The position numbers and the translations under genes were made by a program. A stretch of 64,000 nt of DNA. Origin: an uncultured Muribaculaceae bacterium (GTDB lineage Bacteria; Bacteroidota; Bacteroidia; Bacteroidales; Muribaculaceae). Below are positions 25,842 to 34,983 of this stretch, piece by piece. The notes under the pieces were generated by a model. It was given only the letters and a program-made list of their open reading frames with translations. It was not told the origin of the DNA and did no database searches. Numbering within the stretch: position 1 is the stretch's first letter; each line of letters starts with the position of its first letter. Location: contig CAJTXU010000013.1 in NCBI GenBank assembly GCA_910584125.1, positions 7,359 through 71,358 of the forward strand, written 5' to 3'.

Positions 25842-26912
25842 TCAGAGCATATCCCACTCGTTGTAACCGATCACGTTGCGCAGCATCGGGCACATCTCGC
25901 ACTGCAGGTCGTTGAGCATGTCGTTGTTGGTGAGGTTGATCGTGGTCAGCATCGGGTCGTTGGAGACGTTGACGGTGAGCAGCTGGTTGTTGGCCGCGTT
26001 GACACGCTGCAGGAACGTCAGGCCGGAGAGGTTGAGCGTCGTGAGGTCGTTCCACTCCACATTGACGAAAGCGAGCTGCTGGGCGTCGCCGACCTGGAAG
26101 TTGGTGAGGTCGTTGTAGGGGGCCCAGATGTCGTTGATGGCCTTGCAGTTGTTGAGCACGAGGTCGGTCATGTGGTTGTCGCTGCAGTTGAGCGCCGAGA
26201 GGGCGGGGAGGTTCTGCAGATAGAGCTTCATGATTTTGTTGCCGTTGACGTTGAGATACTGCAGGCTGACGAGGCCCGAGAGCTCAAGCTGGGTCAGGTC
26301 GTTGTAACCGGCGTACAGGTTCTTGAGCGCCTGGCATCCGGAGACGTCGAGACCCTGCAGGCGGTTGCTCATGCAGTTGAGGCTTTCGAGGCCGGTGGCG
26401 TCGGAGACGTCGAGCGCCTCGAACTGGTTGACGGCGATGTTGAGCTTCTTAAGCATCGGCACCTGACCGAGTTCCATCTGCGCCAGACGGTTGTGGTTGA
26501 GGCGCAGCACCTGCACCTGCGGGCAGTTGGTGATGTCGATGTCGGTGATCCTGTTGCGGCCGGCGTTGACGTCGACGAGGGCCGGATTGTTGGCGAGCGT
26601 CAGGTTGACGATCTTGTTGCCCGAGACGTCTATCTTCTGCAGGGCCGGGAAGTTGGAGAGGTTGAGGTTGCCCGAGAGGTTCTTGCCCTTCCATTCGATT
26701 TCGGTGACGTGGCCGCCGGCGACCTTGACGCCGGGCAGCATCGCGATGTTGTTGGCCTGCAGGCCGAGCTGCGAGCCGTTGGTGCCGCCGTTGTAGGCTG
26801 GCTGGGAGAGGAAATTCTGCAGGGCCTTGGCCTCGCTCTTGTTCAGACTCTGTGCGAAACCGCATGATGCGACCGCCAGAAGGGCCGACATCAGAATCAA
26901 TGTTCTTTTCAT
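25842..26912 (-). CDS. Secreted leucine-rich-repeat protein
   Basis: A 356-residue protein with a signal peptide (MKRTLILMSALLAVASCGFAQ; Cys17 may alternatively be a lipobox) and about twelve short LRRs of roughly 21-24 residues with the pattern L..L.(V/C)..N.L..LD(V/L)S. The repeats run from residue about 70 to the end (NYNEWDML region). Such repeats in Bacteroidetes surface proteins make protein-binding solenoids. No catalytic domain is seen. It stands alone with its own terminator. Confidence 0.88.
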   Translation of the reverse strand: MKRTLILMSALLAVASCGFAQSLNKSEAKALQNFLSQPAYNGGTNGSQLGLQANNIAMLPGVKVAGGHVTEIEWKGKNLSGNLNLSNFPALQKIDVSGNKIVNLTLANNPALVDVNAGRNRITDIDITNCPQVQVLRLNHNRLAQMELGQVPMLKKLNIAVNQFEALDVSDATGLESLNCMSNRLQGLDVSGCQALKNLYAGYNDLTQLELSGLVSLQYLNVNGNKIMKLYLQNLPALSALNCSDNHMTDLVLNNCKAINDIWAPYNDLTNFQVGDAQQLAFVNVEWNDLTTLNLSGLTFLQRVNAANNQLLTVNVSNDPMLTTINLTNNDMLNDLQCEMCPMLRNVIGYNEWDML

Positions 26913-27105
26913 GACTCTTTCGTTTTTAGTTAAACCTTGATGTGTGTGATGTGTTTTTCAAACATTTCAACTTATTAACATTTGAATATGAAAGTTGTTC
27001 ACTTGCAGGACTATCGCCGGCGGCCTTGTCTGCCCCTGCCGGTTGGGCGCGAACCATCCGGGGTGCGGAAGCGTTGAGATAATGTAACAATTACAATTGA
27101 ATGAC

Positions 27106-27339
27106 ATGGCAATATCTATACTGCAGGCCGTTCTTGTCATTGTGACGCTCGGGGTGATGATACTCGTCCTGCTCGGAATCCACAACTTATTTTCCGGCAA
27201 TTTCGAGTCGGAGGATACCGATATAGAAGAACTGCGTCAGGATGTCGATGAGAGCGATGAAGTGATAAGTGACAGAAACGTATTCAGCGACCTGGTGGAG
27301 GTCCGCGAGCAAGAGCGCCCTATCGGGCCGGTCAAGTAA
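27106..27339 (+). CDS. Small single-pass membrane protein
   Basis: A 77-residue protein with one TM helix (about 8-30, ILQAVLVIVTLGVMILVLLG) and an acidic cytosolic tail (SEDTDIEELRQDVDESDE). The ATG at 27106 is preferred over an in-frame TTG at 27097. It has no recognisable family and is followed by its own terminator, so it is separate from the urease operon. It may be a regulator or scaffold; that is a guess. Confidence 0.6.
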   Translation: MAISILQAVLVIVTLGVMILVLLGIHNLFSGNFESEDTDIEELRQDVDESDEVISDRNVFSDLVEVREQERPIGPVK

Positions 27340-27407
27340 TCGATTTCCGGAGGTCCCGGGCTTCCATTTTTAATCTTAAAAGTATTTTAATCTTAAAAAT
27401 ATAATAC

Positions 27408-27430
27408 AGCCGCAAAACCGATTTGCGGCT
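27408..27430 (+). terminator. Intrinsic terminator upstream of the urease operon
   Basis: AGCCGCAAA pairs with TTTGCGGCT around a 5-nt loop, then TTTTGTTGTTTTT. It insulates ureA from the small membrane-protein gene. The direct repeat TTTTAATCTTAAAA lies just upstream. Confidence 0.85.
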
Positions 27431-27532
27431 TTTGTTGTTTTTAATACGGATACCACCCGGAAGCATGTCGAAGCGGTGGCGCGCGAGGCAGGAGTGGATA
27501 TGCCGATCGCCATAATTTTAATATTTGATACT

Positions 27533-27835
27533 ATGCATTTAACGCCCAAAGAGAAAGACAAGCTGATCCTTCTGAGCATAGGCATGATCGCCGAGCGCAG
27601 GCTGAAGAAGGGGCTGAAGCTGAATTATCCCGAATCAGTGGCCTACATCACGAGCTCCGCCCTTGAGATGGCGCGTGAGGGAAAGACAGTAGAGGAAGTC
27701 ATGCACGAAGCCGCCCAGGTGCTGACCAAAGACCAGGTGATGGACGGCGTGGCCGACATGATCTCGATGCTGCAGGTAGAGGCCGTCTTCACCGACGGCT
27801 CGCGACTGGTCAGCATCCATCATCCCATTAAGTAA
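27533..27835 (+). CDS. ureA: Urease subunit gamma
   Basis: A 100-residue UreA, the small structural subunit of nickel urease, exactly family length from MHLTPKEKDKLIL. The conserved LKLNYPESVAYI and DGVADMISMLQVEAVF regions are present. The longer frame beginning at 27476 is not conserved. First gene of ureABCEFGD; the ureB gap is 20 nt. Confidence 0.97.
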   Translation: MHLTPKEKDKLILLSIGMIAERRLKKGLKLNYPESVAYITSSALEMAREGKTVEEVMHEAAQVLTKDQVMDGVADMISMLQVEAVFTDGSRLVSIHHPIK

Positions 27836-27855
27836 CGCAGAAAAAGAAGAATACT

Positions 27856-28404
27856 ATGGCTGACACTAAAAACACCACAGGGGCAACATACGAGCAGCCC
27901 GACGGCATCTTCGCGGGCAATCCTCCGATCGCATACCCGAACACGCCGGGATTCAAACCCGAGAAATACTGTCCCGTCGGAGGCGTGATTCTGGCTTCCG
28001 ACCCCATCGAATACAACGCCAACCGCCGCACCGTCCGACTCAAGGTGCGCAACACGGGCGACCGCCCCGTGCAGGTGGGTTCGCACTTCCACTTCTTCGA
28101 GGTGAACCGCTTCCTCGAATTCGACCGCGAGAAGGCTTTCGGCTATCACCTCAACATCCCGGCCACGACCGCCGTGCGCTTCGAGCCGGGCGACGAGAAG
28201 GAAATCGAGCTGGTGGCATACTCCGGCAAGCGCCGTGTGATCGGCTTCGACGACCTGGTGAACGGATACACCGGTCTGGAGGACTTCCCCACATATTATC
28301 CCAAGAAGCTCGAGGCCATACGCCGCATGAAGGAATATGGCTACAAGTCGGAGCCCGAAGCGGAGGCCGACGCCGAGTATGTACAGAATCAAACTAAAAA
28401 GTAA
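27856..28404 (+). CDS. ureB: Urease subunit beta, extended
   Basis: A 182-residue UreB. The core (SDPIEYNANRRTVRL, NTGDRPVQVGSHFHFFEVN, FDREKAFGYHLNIPA, RVIGFDDLVNG) is standard. Compared with the usual 100-120 residues it carries about 40 extra residues at the N-terminus (MADTKNTTGATYEQ...) and about 40 at the C-terminus (LEAIRRMKEYGYKSE...). The extensions should lie on the surface of the trimer and may affect oligomer packing. It is 7 nt upstream of ureC. Confidence 0.95.
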   Translation: MADTKNTTGATYEQPDGIFAGNPPIAYPNTPGFKPEKYCPVGGVILASDPIEYNANRRTVRLKVRNTGDRPVQVGSHFHFFEVNRFLEFDREKAFGYHLNIPATTAVRFEPGDEKEIELVAYSGKRRVIGFDDLVNGYTGLEDFPTYYPKKLEAIRRMKEYGYKSEPEAEADAEYVQNQTKK

Positions 28405-28411
28405 ATCCACC

Positions 28412-30130
28412 ATGGCTACGATATCAAGACAAGACAACAACATGCTGTTCGGCCCGACCGTAGGCGACAAGATCCGCCTGGCCAACACCGACCTCTATGT
28501 TGAGATAGAAAAAGACCTCCGCGTCTACGGCGACGAAGCCGTATACGGCGGCGGCAAGACACTGCGCGACGGCATGGGCCTCGCCAACGAGTGCACGTCG
28601 GGCGGCGGCAGCGTCGACCTCGTGATCACCAACGTGACGATCCTCGACCCGGTGCTGGGCGTCGTCAAGGCAGACGTCGGCATCAAGGACGGCAAGATCT
28701 CGGGCATCGGCAAGGCCGGCAACCCCAACGTGATGGAGGGCGTGACGCCCACGATCGTAACGGGCCCGTCGACCGACGCCATCTCGGGCGAGCACCTCAT
28801 CCTGACAGCGGCCGGCATCGACGGCCACGTGCACTTCGTCTCGCCCCAGCAGGCCTACGACTGCCTGTCGAACGGCATCACGACGCTCGTCGGCGGCGGC
28901 ATCGGCCCCACCGACGGCTCCAACGGAACCACCATCACCTCCGGCCCGTGGAACCTGGCCCGAATGCTCCAGAGCATCGACGCCCTGCCGATCAACATCG
29001 GTCTGCTCGGCAAGGGAAACTGCTCGGTCCACGGCCCGCTCGAGGAGCAGCTCGTGGCCGGCGCGTGCGGTTTCAAGATCCACGAGGACTGGGGAACGAC
29101 CACGGCCGCCATCCGCGCCTGCATGGAGATCGCCGACAAATATGACGTGCAGGTGGCAATCCACACCGATACGCTCAACGAGTGCGGATATGTGGAGGAC
29201 TCGATCGCAGCCATCGACGGCCGCACCATCCACACCTACCACACCGAGGGCGCCGGCGGAGGCCATGCCCCCGACCTTCTGAAAGTGGCGTCGCTCAACA
29301 ACGTGTTGCCGTCGTCGACCAACCCGACGCTTCCGTTCGGAGTCAACTCGCAGGCGGAGCTGTTCGACATGATCATGGTGTGCCACAACCTCAACCCCAA
29401 CATCCCGTCGGACGTGGCGTTCGCCGAGAGCCGCGTGCGTCCCGAGACGCAGGCCGCCGAGAACGTCTTCCACGACCTGGGCATCATCTCCATGGTGTCG
29501 TCTGACTCGCAGGCCATGGGCCGCGTGGGCGAGTCGTTCATGCGTACGTTCCAGATGGCTTCATATATGAAGTCAGTCCGCGGCAAACTGCCCGAGGACG
29601 CCGACGGCAACGACAACTTCCGCGTGCTCCGCTATCTGGCGCAGATCACCCTCAACCCAGCCATATGCTACGGCATCAGCGACGTGCTCGGTTCGGTCGA
29701 GGTGGGCAAGATGGCCGACCTCGTGCTCTGGGAGCCGGCGTTCTTCGGCACAAAGCCGAAACTCGTGCTCAAGGGAGGATTCATCAACTGGGCCGAGATG
29801 GGCGACCCCAACGCGTCGCTTCCGACGCCTCAGCCCGTCATGCTCCGGCCGATGTACGGCGCGTTCGGCGCCACGATGCCCAACACGCGCATGACGTTCG
29901 TCTCGCAGGCTGCCGCCGAAGACGGCATCAAGGAGAAGCTCGACCTGAAGAGCATCATCTACCCGGTGCACCGCTGCCGCTCGATCACGAAGAAAGACAT
30001 GGTGCGCAACACCGCCACGCCGACCATCGAGGTCAATCCCGAGACATTCGAGGTGACCGTCGACGGATACAAGGCCAGCGTTCCGCCAGCCGACAAGCTG
30101 CCTCTCGGTCAGCTCTACTGGTTCTCATAA
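28412..30130 (+). CDS. ureC: Urease subunit alpha
   Basis: A 572-residue catalytic subunit that hydrolyses urea to ammonia and carbamate at a dinickel site. Nickel ligands are visible in DGHVHFVSPQQ; the carbamylated lysine in GFKIHEDWGTT; further His residues in AIHTDTLNE and THYHTEG-like HTYHTEGAGGGHAPD; the flap Cys-His in MVCHNLN (Cys-His-Asn here instead of the common Cys-His-His); and the Asp in SSDSQAMGRVGE. All catalytic residues are present. The start at 28412 is preferred; the earlier frame runs back into ureB. Confidence 0.98.
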   Translation: MATISRQDNNMLFGPTVGDKIRLANTDLYVEIEKDLRVYGDEAVYGGGKTLRDGMGLANECTSGGGSVDLVITNVTILDPVLGVVKADVGIKDGKISGIGKAGNPNVMEGVTPTIVTGPSTDAISGEHLILTAAGIDGHVHFVSPQQAYDCLSNGITTLVGGGIGPTDGSNGTTITSGPWNLARMLQSIDALPINIGLLGKGNCSVHGPLEEQLVAGACGFKIHEDWGTTTAAIRACMEIADKYDVQVAIHTDTLNECGYVEDSIAAIDGRTIHTYHTEGAGGGHAPDLLKVASLNNVLPSSTNPTLPFGVNSQAELFDMIMVCHNLNPNIPSDVAFAESRVRPETQAAENVFHDLGIISMVSSDSQAMGRVGESFMRTFQMASYMKSVRGKLPEDADGNDNFRVLRYLAQITLNPAICYGISDVLGSVEVGKMADLVLWEPAFFGTKPKLVLKGGFINWAEMGDPNASLPTPQPVMLRPMYGAFGATMPNTRMTFVSQAAAEDGIKEKLDLKSIIYPVHRCRSITKKDMVRNTATPTIEVNPETFEVTVDGYKASVPPADKLPLGQLYWFS

Positions 30131-30146
30131 TTCAATAAGTCTATTC

Positions 30147-30195
30147 GATTGGTCTTATTGGACTGATCCTACCGATTGGCCCAATAAGACCAATC
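30147..30195 (+). promoter_or_regulatory. Perfect 15-bp hairpin between ureC and ureE
   Basis: GATTGGTCTTATTGG at 30147-30161 is exactly complementary to CCAATAAGACCAATC at 30181-30195 with a 19-nt loop. No T-run follows, so it is not a standard terminator. It sits at the border between structural and accessory genes and could stabilise the ureABC transcript or mark a processing site. Confidence 0.65.
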
Positions 30196-30224
30196 TCACC
30201 GATACCACCTATTGCTTTTACAAT

Positions 30225-30863
30225 ATGACTGTATATACCGAAATACTGGGCAACGTGAACCGCGACCACGAGTGGGCCCACCGTCTCGAAAACTGCGAGA
30301 CCGACTATGTGATCCTCGACCAGTGGACGGCGCAGAAGAGCCGCTTCCTGGGCAAGGGCCTCAAGGGCGACGAATATCCCGTGGCCCTCAAACGCCACAC
30401 GCAGGTGGTCGACGGCGACGTCATCGCCTACGACCCCGAGGCCCGCAAGGCCGTCGTGCTCCGCATCGAGCTCAGCCCCGTGCTGGTGATCGACATGAGC
30501 GCCCTGTCCACGCAGGACCATGACACGATAATCCGCCGCTCGGTCGAGCTCGGCCACGCCATCGGCAACCAGCACTGGCCCGCCGTGGTGAAGGGCACGA
30601 AGGTCTACGTGCCTCTGACCGTCGACAAGAAGGTGATGCTCTCGGTCATGGAGACGCATCATCTCGAAGGCATCACCTATGAATTCCAGAAGGGACTCGA
30701 GATCATACCGTATCTCGCGCCCCACGAGATACGCCGTCTGTTCGGAGGCGCGGGGCAGGAAAGCCATGCCCACGTCCACGCCGAGCCGGGCTGCGACTGC
30801 CATCACGGCACTCCACACATCCACTTTGACGAAAACGGCATAGCCCATGAGCACGTTCACTAA
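30225..30863 (+). CDS. ureE: Urease accessory protein UreE
   Basis: A 212-residue nickel metallochaperone. The N-terminal peptide-binding-like domain and C-terminal metal domain are followed by a His-rich tail (HAHVHAEPGCDCHHGT, then HIHFDENGIAHEHVH), which would bind several nickel ions for delivery to the UreDFG complex. It overlaps ureF by 17 nt. The 94-nt gap from ureC contains the large hairpin. Confidence 0.95.
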   Translation: MTVYTEILGNVNRDHEWAHRLENCETDYVILDQWTAQKSRFLGKGLKGDEYPVALKRHTQVVDGDVIAYDPEARKAVVLRIELSPVLVIDMSALSTQDHDTIIRRSVELGHAIGNQHWPAVVKGTKVYVPLTVDKKVMLSVMETHHLEGITYEFQKGLEIIPYLAPHEIRRLFGGAGQESHAHVHAEPGCDCHHGTPHIHFDENGIAHEHVH

Positions 30864-31536
30864 GACAATGCACCTGCTGCAGTTCACCGACTCGACCTTC
30901 CCGGTGGGGACGTTCTCGTTCTCCAACGGTCTTGAGACGGCGGCGTTCGAGCAGGTGGTCCACGACGCCGAGACCCTGCGCGAGTTCGTAGGGTCGCAGG
31001 CGCTGCAGGCCGCCTTCAGCGACGGCGTGGCCGCCATCCATGCCCACAGGGCATATCTCAAGGGCGACTACGACGGCGTGGCCGAGGCCGACAGGGCGTT
31101 GCTCGCGTTCAAGATGAACGCCGAGGCCCGGCTCATGCTGCAGCGCATGGGCAAGAAGCTCGCCGAGCTGTCGTCGCATCTGTTCGAGTCGCAGCTCATA
31201 TCGCGCTGGCTCGACGACATCCGCGCCGAGCGCGTGCCCGGCACGTACCCGGTGGGGCAGGGCATGGCCTACGCCGCCGCCGGCGTCAGCGAGCAGGAGA
31301 TGTTCTGCGCCCATCAGTATGGAGTGATCAACATGGTGCTGTCGGCCGCGCTGCGCTGCGTGCGCGTCTCCCACTACGACACGCAGAAGATCCTCTTCGA
31401 CCTCGCCGGCGTCGCCCAGCGATATTACGAGGAAGCCTCGACCATGGAACTCAAGGATATGAACGCCTTCTTCCCGCAGCTCGACATCCTCGCCTCGCTC
31501 CACGAGAAGGGCAACATGAGGATGTTCATGAACTGA
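30847..31536 (+). CDS. ureF: Urease accessory protein UreF
   Basis: A 229-residue all-helical UreF that joins UreD and UreG in the maturation complex. The family start LLQFTDSTFPVGTFSFSNGLE and the central SRWLDDIRAERV and QEMFCAHQYGVINM segments are recognisable. ATG 30847 overlaps ureE by 17 nt; ATG 30868 just after the ureE stop is an alternative start. An 84-nt gap with ATGATTAA repeats separates it from ureG. Confidence 0.94.
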   Translation: MSTFTKTMHLLQFTDSTFPVGTFSFSNGLETAAFEQVVHDAETLREFVGSQALQAAFSDGVAAIHAHRAYLKGDYDGVAEADRALLAFKMNAEARLMLQRMGKKLAELSSHLFESQLISRWLDDIRAERVPGTYPVGQGMAYAAAGVSEQEMFCAHQYGVINMVLSAALRCVRVSHYDTQKILFDLAGVAQRYYEEASTMELKDMNAFFPQLDILASLHEKGNMRMFMN

Positions 31537-31620
31537 AGTCCAATGATTAATGATTAATGATAAATGATTAGGTGGTAATCAGGAGTTTATCGCCTAATGT
31601 TCATAACTTATCGCTTGCAT

Positions 31621-32250
31621 ATGTCACAGACATGTAGAATAGGAATCGGAGGCCCGGTGGGCTCCGGCAAGACGGCCCTGATCGAGGCCATAACCCCGAG
31701 ACTCCTTGAGCTCGGACAGAAAGTGCTGATCATCACCAACGATATAGTGACCACCGAAGACGCCAAGCACGTGCGCAAGACGCTCAAGGGTGTGTTGGCC
31801 GAGGACATGATTATCGGCGTCGAGACAGGCGCGTGCCCCCACACGGCCGTGCGCGAGGACCCGTCGATGAACATCGCCGCCGTCGAGGAGATGGAGGCTA
31901 AGTTTCCCGACACCGACATCGTGCTGATCGAGTCGGGCGGCGACAACCTGACGCTGACGTTTTCGCCGGCGCTGGTCGACTTCTTCATCTATGTGATCGA
32001 CGTCGCCGCCGGCGACAAGATTCCCCGCAAGGACGGCCCCGGCATCTCGCAGAGCGACATCCTGGTGATCAACAAGACCGACCTGGCGCCCTACGTGCAC
32101 GCGAGCCTTGAGGTCATGGACCATGACTCGCGGCTGATGCGCCCCGGCAAACCGTTCGTGTTCACCAACTGCATGACCGGCGAGGGAATCGACGAGCTCG
32201 TGGACCTCATCTTCAAGATGGCCCTCTTCGACAAGACCGAGGGCAAGTAG
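31621..32250 (+). CDS. ureG: Urease accessory GTPase UreG
   Basis: A 209-residue SIMIBI GTPase that powers nickel insertion. P-loop GPVGSGKTALIEA, the metal-binding CPH motif (GACPHTAVREDPSMN), ESGGDNL and NKTDLAP (guanine specificity) are all present. The start at 31621 gives the typical MSQTCRIGIGGPVG; an in-frame ATG at 31597 adds non-conserved residues. Confidence 0.97.
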   Translation: MSQTCRIGIGGPVGSGKTALIEAITPRLLELGQKVLIITNDIVTTEDAKHVRKTLKGVLAEDMIIGVETGACPHTAVREDPSMNIAAVEEMEAKFPDTDIVLIESGGDNLTLTFSPALVDFFIYVIDVAAGDKIPRKDGPGISQSDILVINKTDLAPYVHASLEVMDHDSRLMRPGKPFVFTNCMTGEGIDELVDLIFKMALFDKTEGK

Positions 32251-32272
32251 TCAAATCCAAACGACGCAGCTT

Positions 32273-33235
32273 ATGGAAAGTCTTACAAAAGAAAGGCTAA
32301 TGACGGCCTCGGTGCCAGAAGTCGACTTCGCTTCGGCCCACGAGATGCAGCCCTATCTGCGCGAGCCCGACGCGATGTATGTCGGAGCCCCCGGCAAGCA
32401 CGGCTATCTGAAGCTGCGCTTCGCGCTCGACCCCGACGGCAAGAGCATCCTCCGGGAGATCGACCGACGCGTGCCGCTCATCGCCCAGCAGGAGCTCTAT
32501 TTCGACAAGGAGATGCCCGAGATGCCATGTCTCTACATCCTCTCGTCGGGAGGCCCAAACGTCGACGGCGACCGCTACCAGCAGGACATCATCGTCGAGA
32601 AGGACGCCTTCGGATGGGTGTCGACAGGCGCGGCCACCAAGCTCGCCGAGATGAAATACAACTATTCGGGCATGGTGCAGAACATCGTGCTCGAAGAGGG
32701 GGCGTACCTCGAGTTCATGCCCGAGCCGGTGTTCCCATGCCGCCACACGCGTTTCATCTGCGACACGAGGCTGACGGTGCACCCGACGGCCACCGTGTTC
32801 TATTCGGAGATCTACATGGGAGGCCGCAAGTATTACGGCGAAGGCGAGATGTTCGACTACGACATACTGTCGGTCTGCAGCCACGGAGAGCGTCCGGACG
32901 GCACGCAGCTGTTCCGCGAGAAGTTCGTCATCGACCCGTCGAAGAACGATCCGCGCCGTCTCGGCGTGATGGGACGCTTCGAGATCTTCGCCAATGTCAT
33001 CGTGATGACCCCGGCGGAGAACATCGAAAGGATCTACGCGGCCGTCACGCCCGGCATAGACCGGCTCGCCATGATAGCCACGGGCATAACGACGCTGCCC
33101 AACGACGCCGGACTGCTCTTCAAGGTGCTCGGCACGGACACGGGGCGCGTCAAGCAGAAGATACGCGACTTCTGTTCGCTCGTGCGCCAGACGGTCAAGG
33201 GAAAGCCGTTGCCCGAGGAATTCCCCTGGAGATAA
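32273..33235 (+). CDS. ureD: Urease accessory protein UreD
   Basis: A 320-residue UreD (UreH), the scaffold that holds apo-urease and carries nickel from UreG. Family segments are seen in the middle: LSSGGPNVDGDRYQQDI, GAATKLAEMKYN, EFMPEPVFPCRHTRF and YSEIYMGGRKYYGEGE. UreD here is the last gene, as in some Bacteroidetes and Helicobacter orders (UreH). The strong hairpin after it ends the operon. Confidence 0.93.
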   Translation: MESLTKERLMTASVPEVDFASAHEMQPYLREPDAMYVGAPGKHGYLKLRFALDPDGKSILREIDRRVPLIAQQELYFDKEMPEMPCLYILSSGGPNVDGDRYQQDIIVEKDAFGWVSTGAATKLAEMKYNYSGMVQNIVLEEGAYLEFMPEPVFPCRHTRFICDTRLTVHPTATVFYSEIYMGGRKYYGEGEMFDYDILSVCSHGERPDGTQLFREKFVIDPSKNDPRRLGVMGRFEIFANVIVMTPAENIERIYAAVTPGIDRLAMIATGITTLPNDAGLLFKVLGTDTGRVKQKIRDFCSLVRQTVKGKPLPEEFPWR

Positions 33236-33258
33236 TGAGGAAAGACACGAAAAGGACA

Positions 33259-33294
33259 GCGAGGCCGCGACGCAAACATGCGCCGCGGCCTCGC
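33259..33294. terminator. Hairpin terminating the urease operon
   Basis: An 11-bp stem GCGAGGCCGCG/CGCGGCCTCGC lies between convergent ureD and the M48 peptidase gene. No T-run follows, so it may act on both strands or with Rho. Confidence 0.65.
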
Positions 33295-33313
33295 CGGTCA
33301 TATCGTGATTAAG

Positions 33314-34129
33314 TTATTTGCCGGTAGCGGGTACGGTTGACTCGGGGCGGGTAAAGCCATCCTTGGCGGCGCGTTCAGACATACGCTTGATGCGCTCCTG
33401 CGTCTCGGGGTGGGAGGAGAACATCTTCTGCACGGCGCTTGCCTTCTTGGCGCTGCCTCCCTCGAGGCTGGAGAGCTTCTCGAACGACATTGCCATGCCC
33501 CAGGGGTTGAGGCCGTTCGCCTTCAGGAAGTCATAGCCGCAGTCGTCGGCTTCCTTCTCCTGCTTCTGCGAATACTTGGCGTTGATCAGCGTCTCTCCGA
33601 GCGCGCCGAGCTGCGAGTCAGTGAGGGCCGCGGCCACGCCGCCGGTGCTCGATATTGCATCCTTGAGGGCTCCGGTGAGGAGCTCGGTGCGGAAGGCCTT
33701 TTTGCTGTGGTGCTTGAGCACGTGGCCGATCTCATGGCCGATGACGCCCATGAGCTCGTCGTCACTCATAATGTCCATCAGAGAGGAGAACACGCGCACG
33801 CTGCCGTCGGGGCACGCGAAAGCGTTGACGTCAATCACGTCGTATACCTTGAAATTCAAGGGTATTCCATCGGCCTCGGTGATGCCGGCCGTCAGCTTGC
33901 GCAGGCGCACGGTATAGGGGTCGTTCTCGGGAAGCACGGGGTTGTGCTTGTCCATCCAGTCTACTGATTCCTTGACGTAGGCGGCCATCTGCTCGTCGGT
34001 GAGGGTCGCGGCCTGCACGCCCTTGCCGATTGCGCTCGCGGCCTTCTTGAGGTTGAACTGGGCGTATGCCGGGCTTGCCGACATCAGCACACACAGAGCC
34101 ATCAAAATTCTGATTGCTGTCTTTTTCAT
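33314..34129 (-). CDS. Secreted M48 family metallopeptidase
   Basis: A 271-residue zinc protease with a signal peptide (MKKTAIRILMALCVLMSASPAYAQ). The HEIGHVLKHH motif supplies the zinc ligands and catalytic Glu, and the third ligand is likely the Glu in KEADDCGYDF. The domain is the BepA/LoiP-like periplasmic M48, so envelope protein quality control is probable. It has a canonical promoter upstream and stands as a single gene. Confidence 0.93.
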   Translation of the reverse strand: MKKTAIRILMALCVLMSASPAYAQFNLKKAASAIGKGVQAATLTDEQMAAYVKESVDWMDKHNPVLPENDPYTVRLRKLTAGITEADGIPLNFKVYDVIDVNAFACPDGSVRVFSSLMDIMSDDELMGVIGHEIGHVLKHHSKKAFRTELLTGALKDAISSTGGVAAALTDSQLGALGETLINAKYSQKQEKEADDCGYDFLKANGLNPWGMAMSFEKLSSLEGGSAKKASAVQKMFSSHPETQERIKRMSERAAKDGFTRPESTVPATGK

Positions 34130-34154
34130 TAGATCACATTACTTTTTGCGACGG

Positions 34155-34186
34155 CAAAATTACAAAAATCTGCCAATATATGCAAA
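34155..34186 (-). promoter_or_regulatory. Canonical -33/-7 promoter of the M48 gene
   Basis: Minus strand: TTTG at 34183-34186, a 20-nt spacer, then TAATTTTG at 34155-34162, 26 nt before the ATG at 34129. This is a full match to the Bacteroidetes promoter. Confidence 0.7.
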
Positions 34187-34190
34187 TTTT

Positions 34191-34225
34191 AAGGCGTCCG
34201 TCTCCGTGTGGGAGACAGACGCCTT
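34191..34225 (-). terminator. Terminator of the lipoprotein gene
   Basis: AAGGCGTCCGTCTCC pairs with GGAGACAGACGCCTT (one mismatch), followed on the minus strand by TTAAAATTT. It lies between the lipoprotein stop and the M48 promoter. Confidence 0.75.
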
Positions 34226-34249
34226 ATGTCTTTCCGAGGGTTTGGGATG

Positions 34250-34711
34250 CTATTCCGGGCTGCCGGTGTAGGTGATTGTGGCGGGGCCGGGCTCGGTGCC
34301 TTCGGGCAGCGCGTCCTCGTTTTCAACGGCCTTGACGTTATAGGTCGTGGCGCAGAAACCGAGGGCTTTCCCCTCCTGGGCGACCTCCATCGAGATGCCC
34401 AGCACGTGGTTTCCCTCGGGGACCAGGGCCCCGGCGATGGTGGCGGAGAACGGAGCGATGGGGTTCCAGCCTATGCGGACGCCGTCCCAGTAGTAGGCCA
34501 CAGACGTGACGAGCGCGCGCGAACCGACGCCCTGCACGGAAATGGAGGTGATCTTGAGCGGAGTGTCCTTGACGGTGTAGATCACGTTGCCGTCGACCAC
34601 GACGTCGCTGAGCGAGATCGAGACATTTACGTCGGGTATGTCGTCGTCGTCGTGGCATCCGCCCAGCATGGCGAGCGGAAGCAGCATCAGAAGGTAAAGC
34701 AGCTTTTTCAT
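34250..34711 (-). CDS. Putative lipoprotein, unknown function
   Basis: A 153-residue protein from MKKLLYLLMLLPLAMLGGC, a lipoprotein signal with lipobox LGGC, followed by an acidic run (HDDDDIPD) that often marks surface-exported lipoproteins in Bacteroidetes. The mature part is beta-rich, compatible with an Ig-like domain (VYTVKDTPLKITSISVQ). No family is recognised. It is a single gene with its own terminator. Confidence 0.75.
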   Translation of the reverse strand: MKKLLYLLMLLPLAMLGGCHDDDDIPDVNVSISLSDVVVDGNVIYTVKDTPLKITSISVQGVGSRALVTSVAYYWDGVRIGWNPIAPFSATIAGALVPEGNHVLGISMEVAQEGKALGFCATTYNVKAVENEDALPEGTEPGPATITYTGSPE

Positions 34712-34983
34712 AATCATATGTCTGAATGGTTTCACATCTTTATAACGCTGCATACGGCCAAGAGTTTAACTCTGTTTGAAGGGCAATGGCGTGCACTATG
34801 AGGATGAAAAATACGGTCTGCTCGCCGAACCAAAGAGGATTATGAAACGTTAAGAAGTATAAAAAGTTGAAAAGACTCAATAGGTGAAATATTAACTAAA
34901 CGGAGTCCGGCTGTCACGGCTACGGCGCATCCCGGCAGAGACCGGGGCGTGGCAGAATATGATTCCACTAAAAAAAGACTGTT

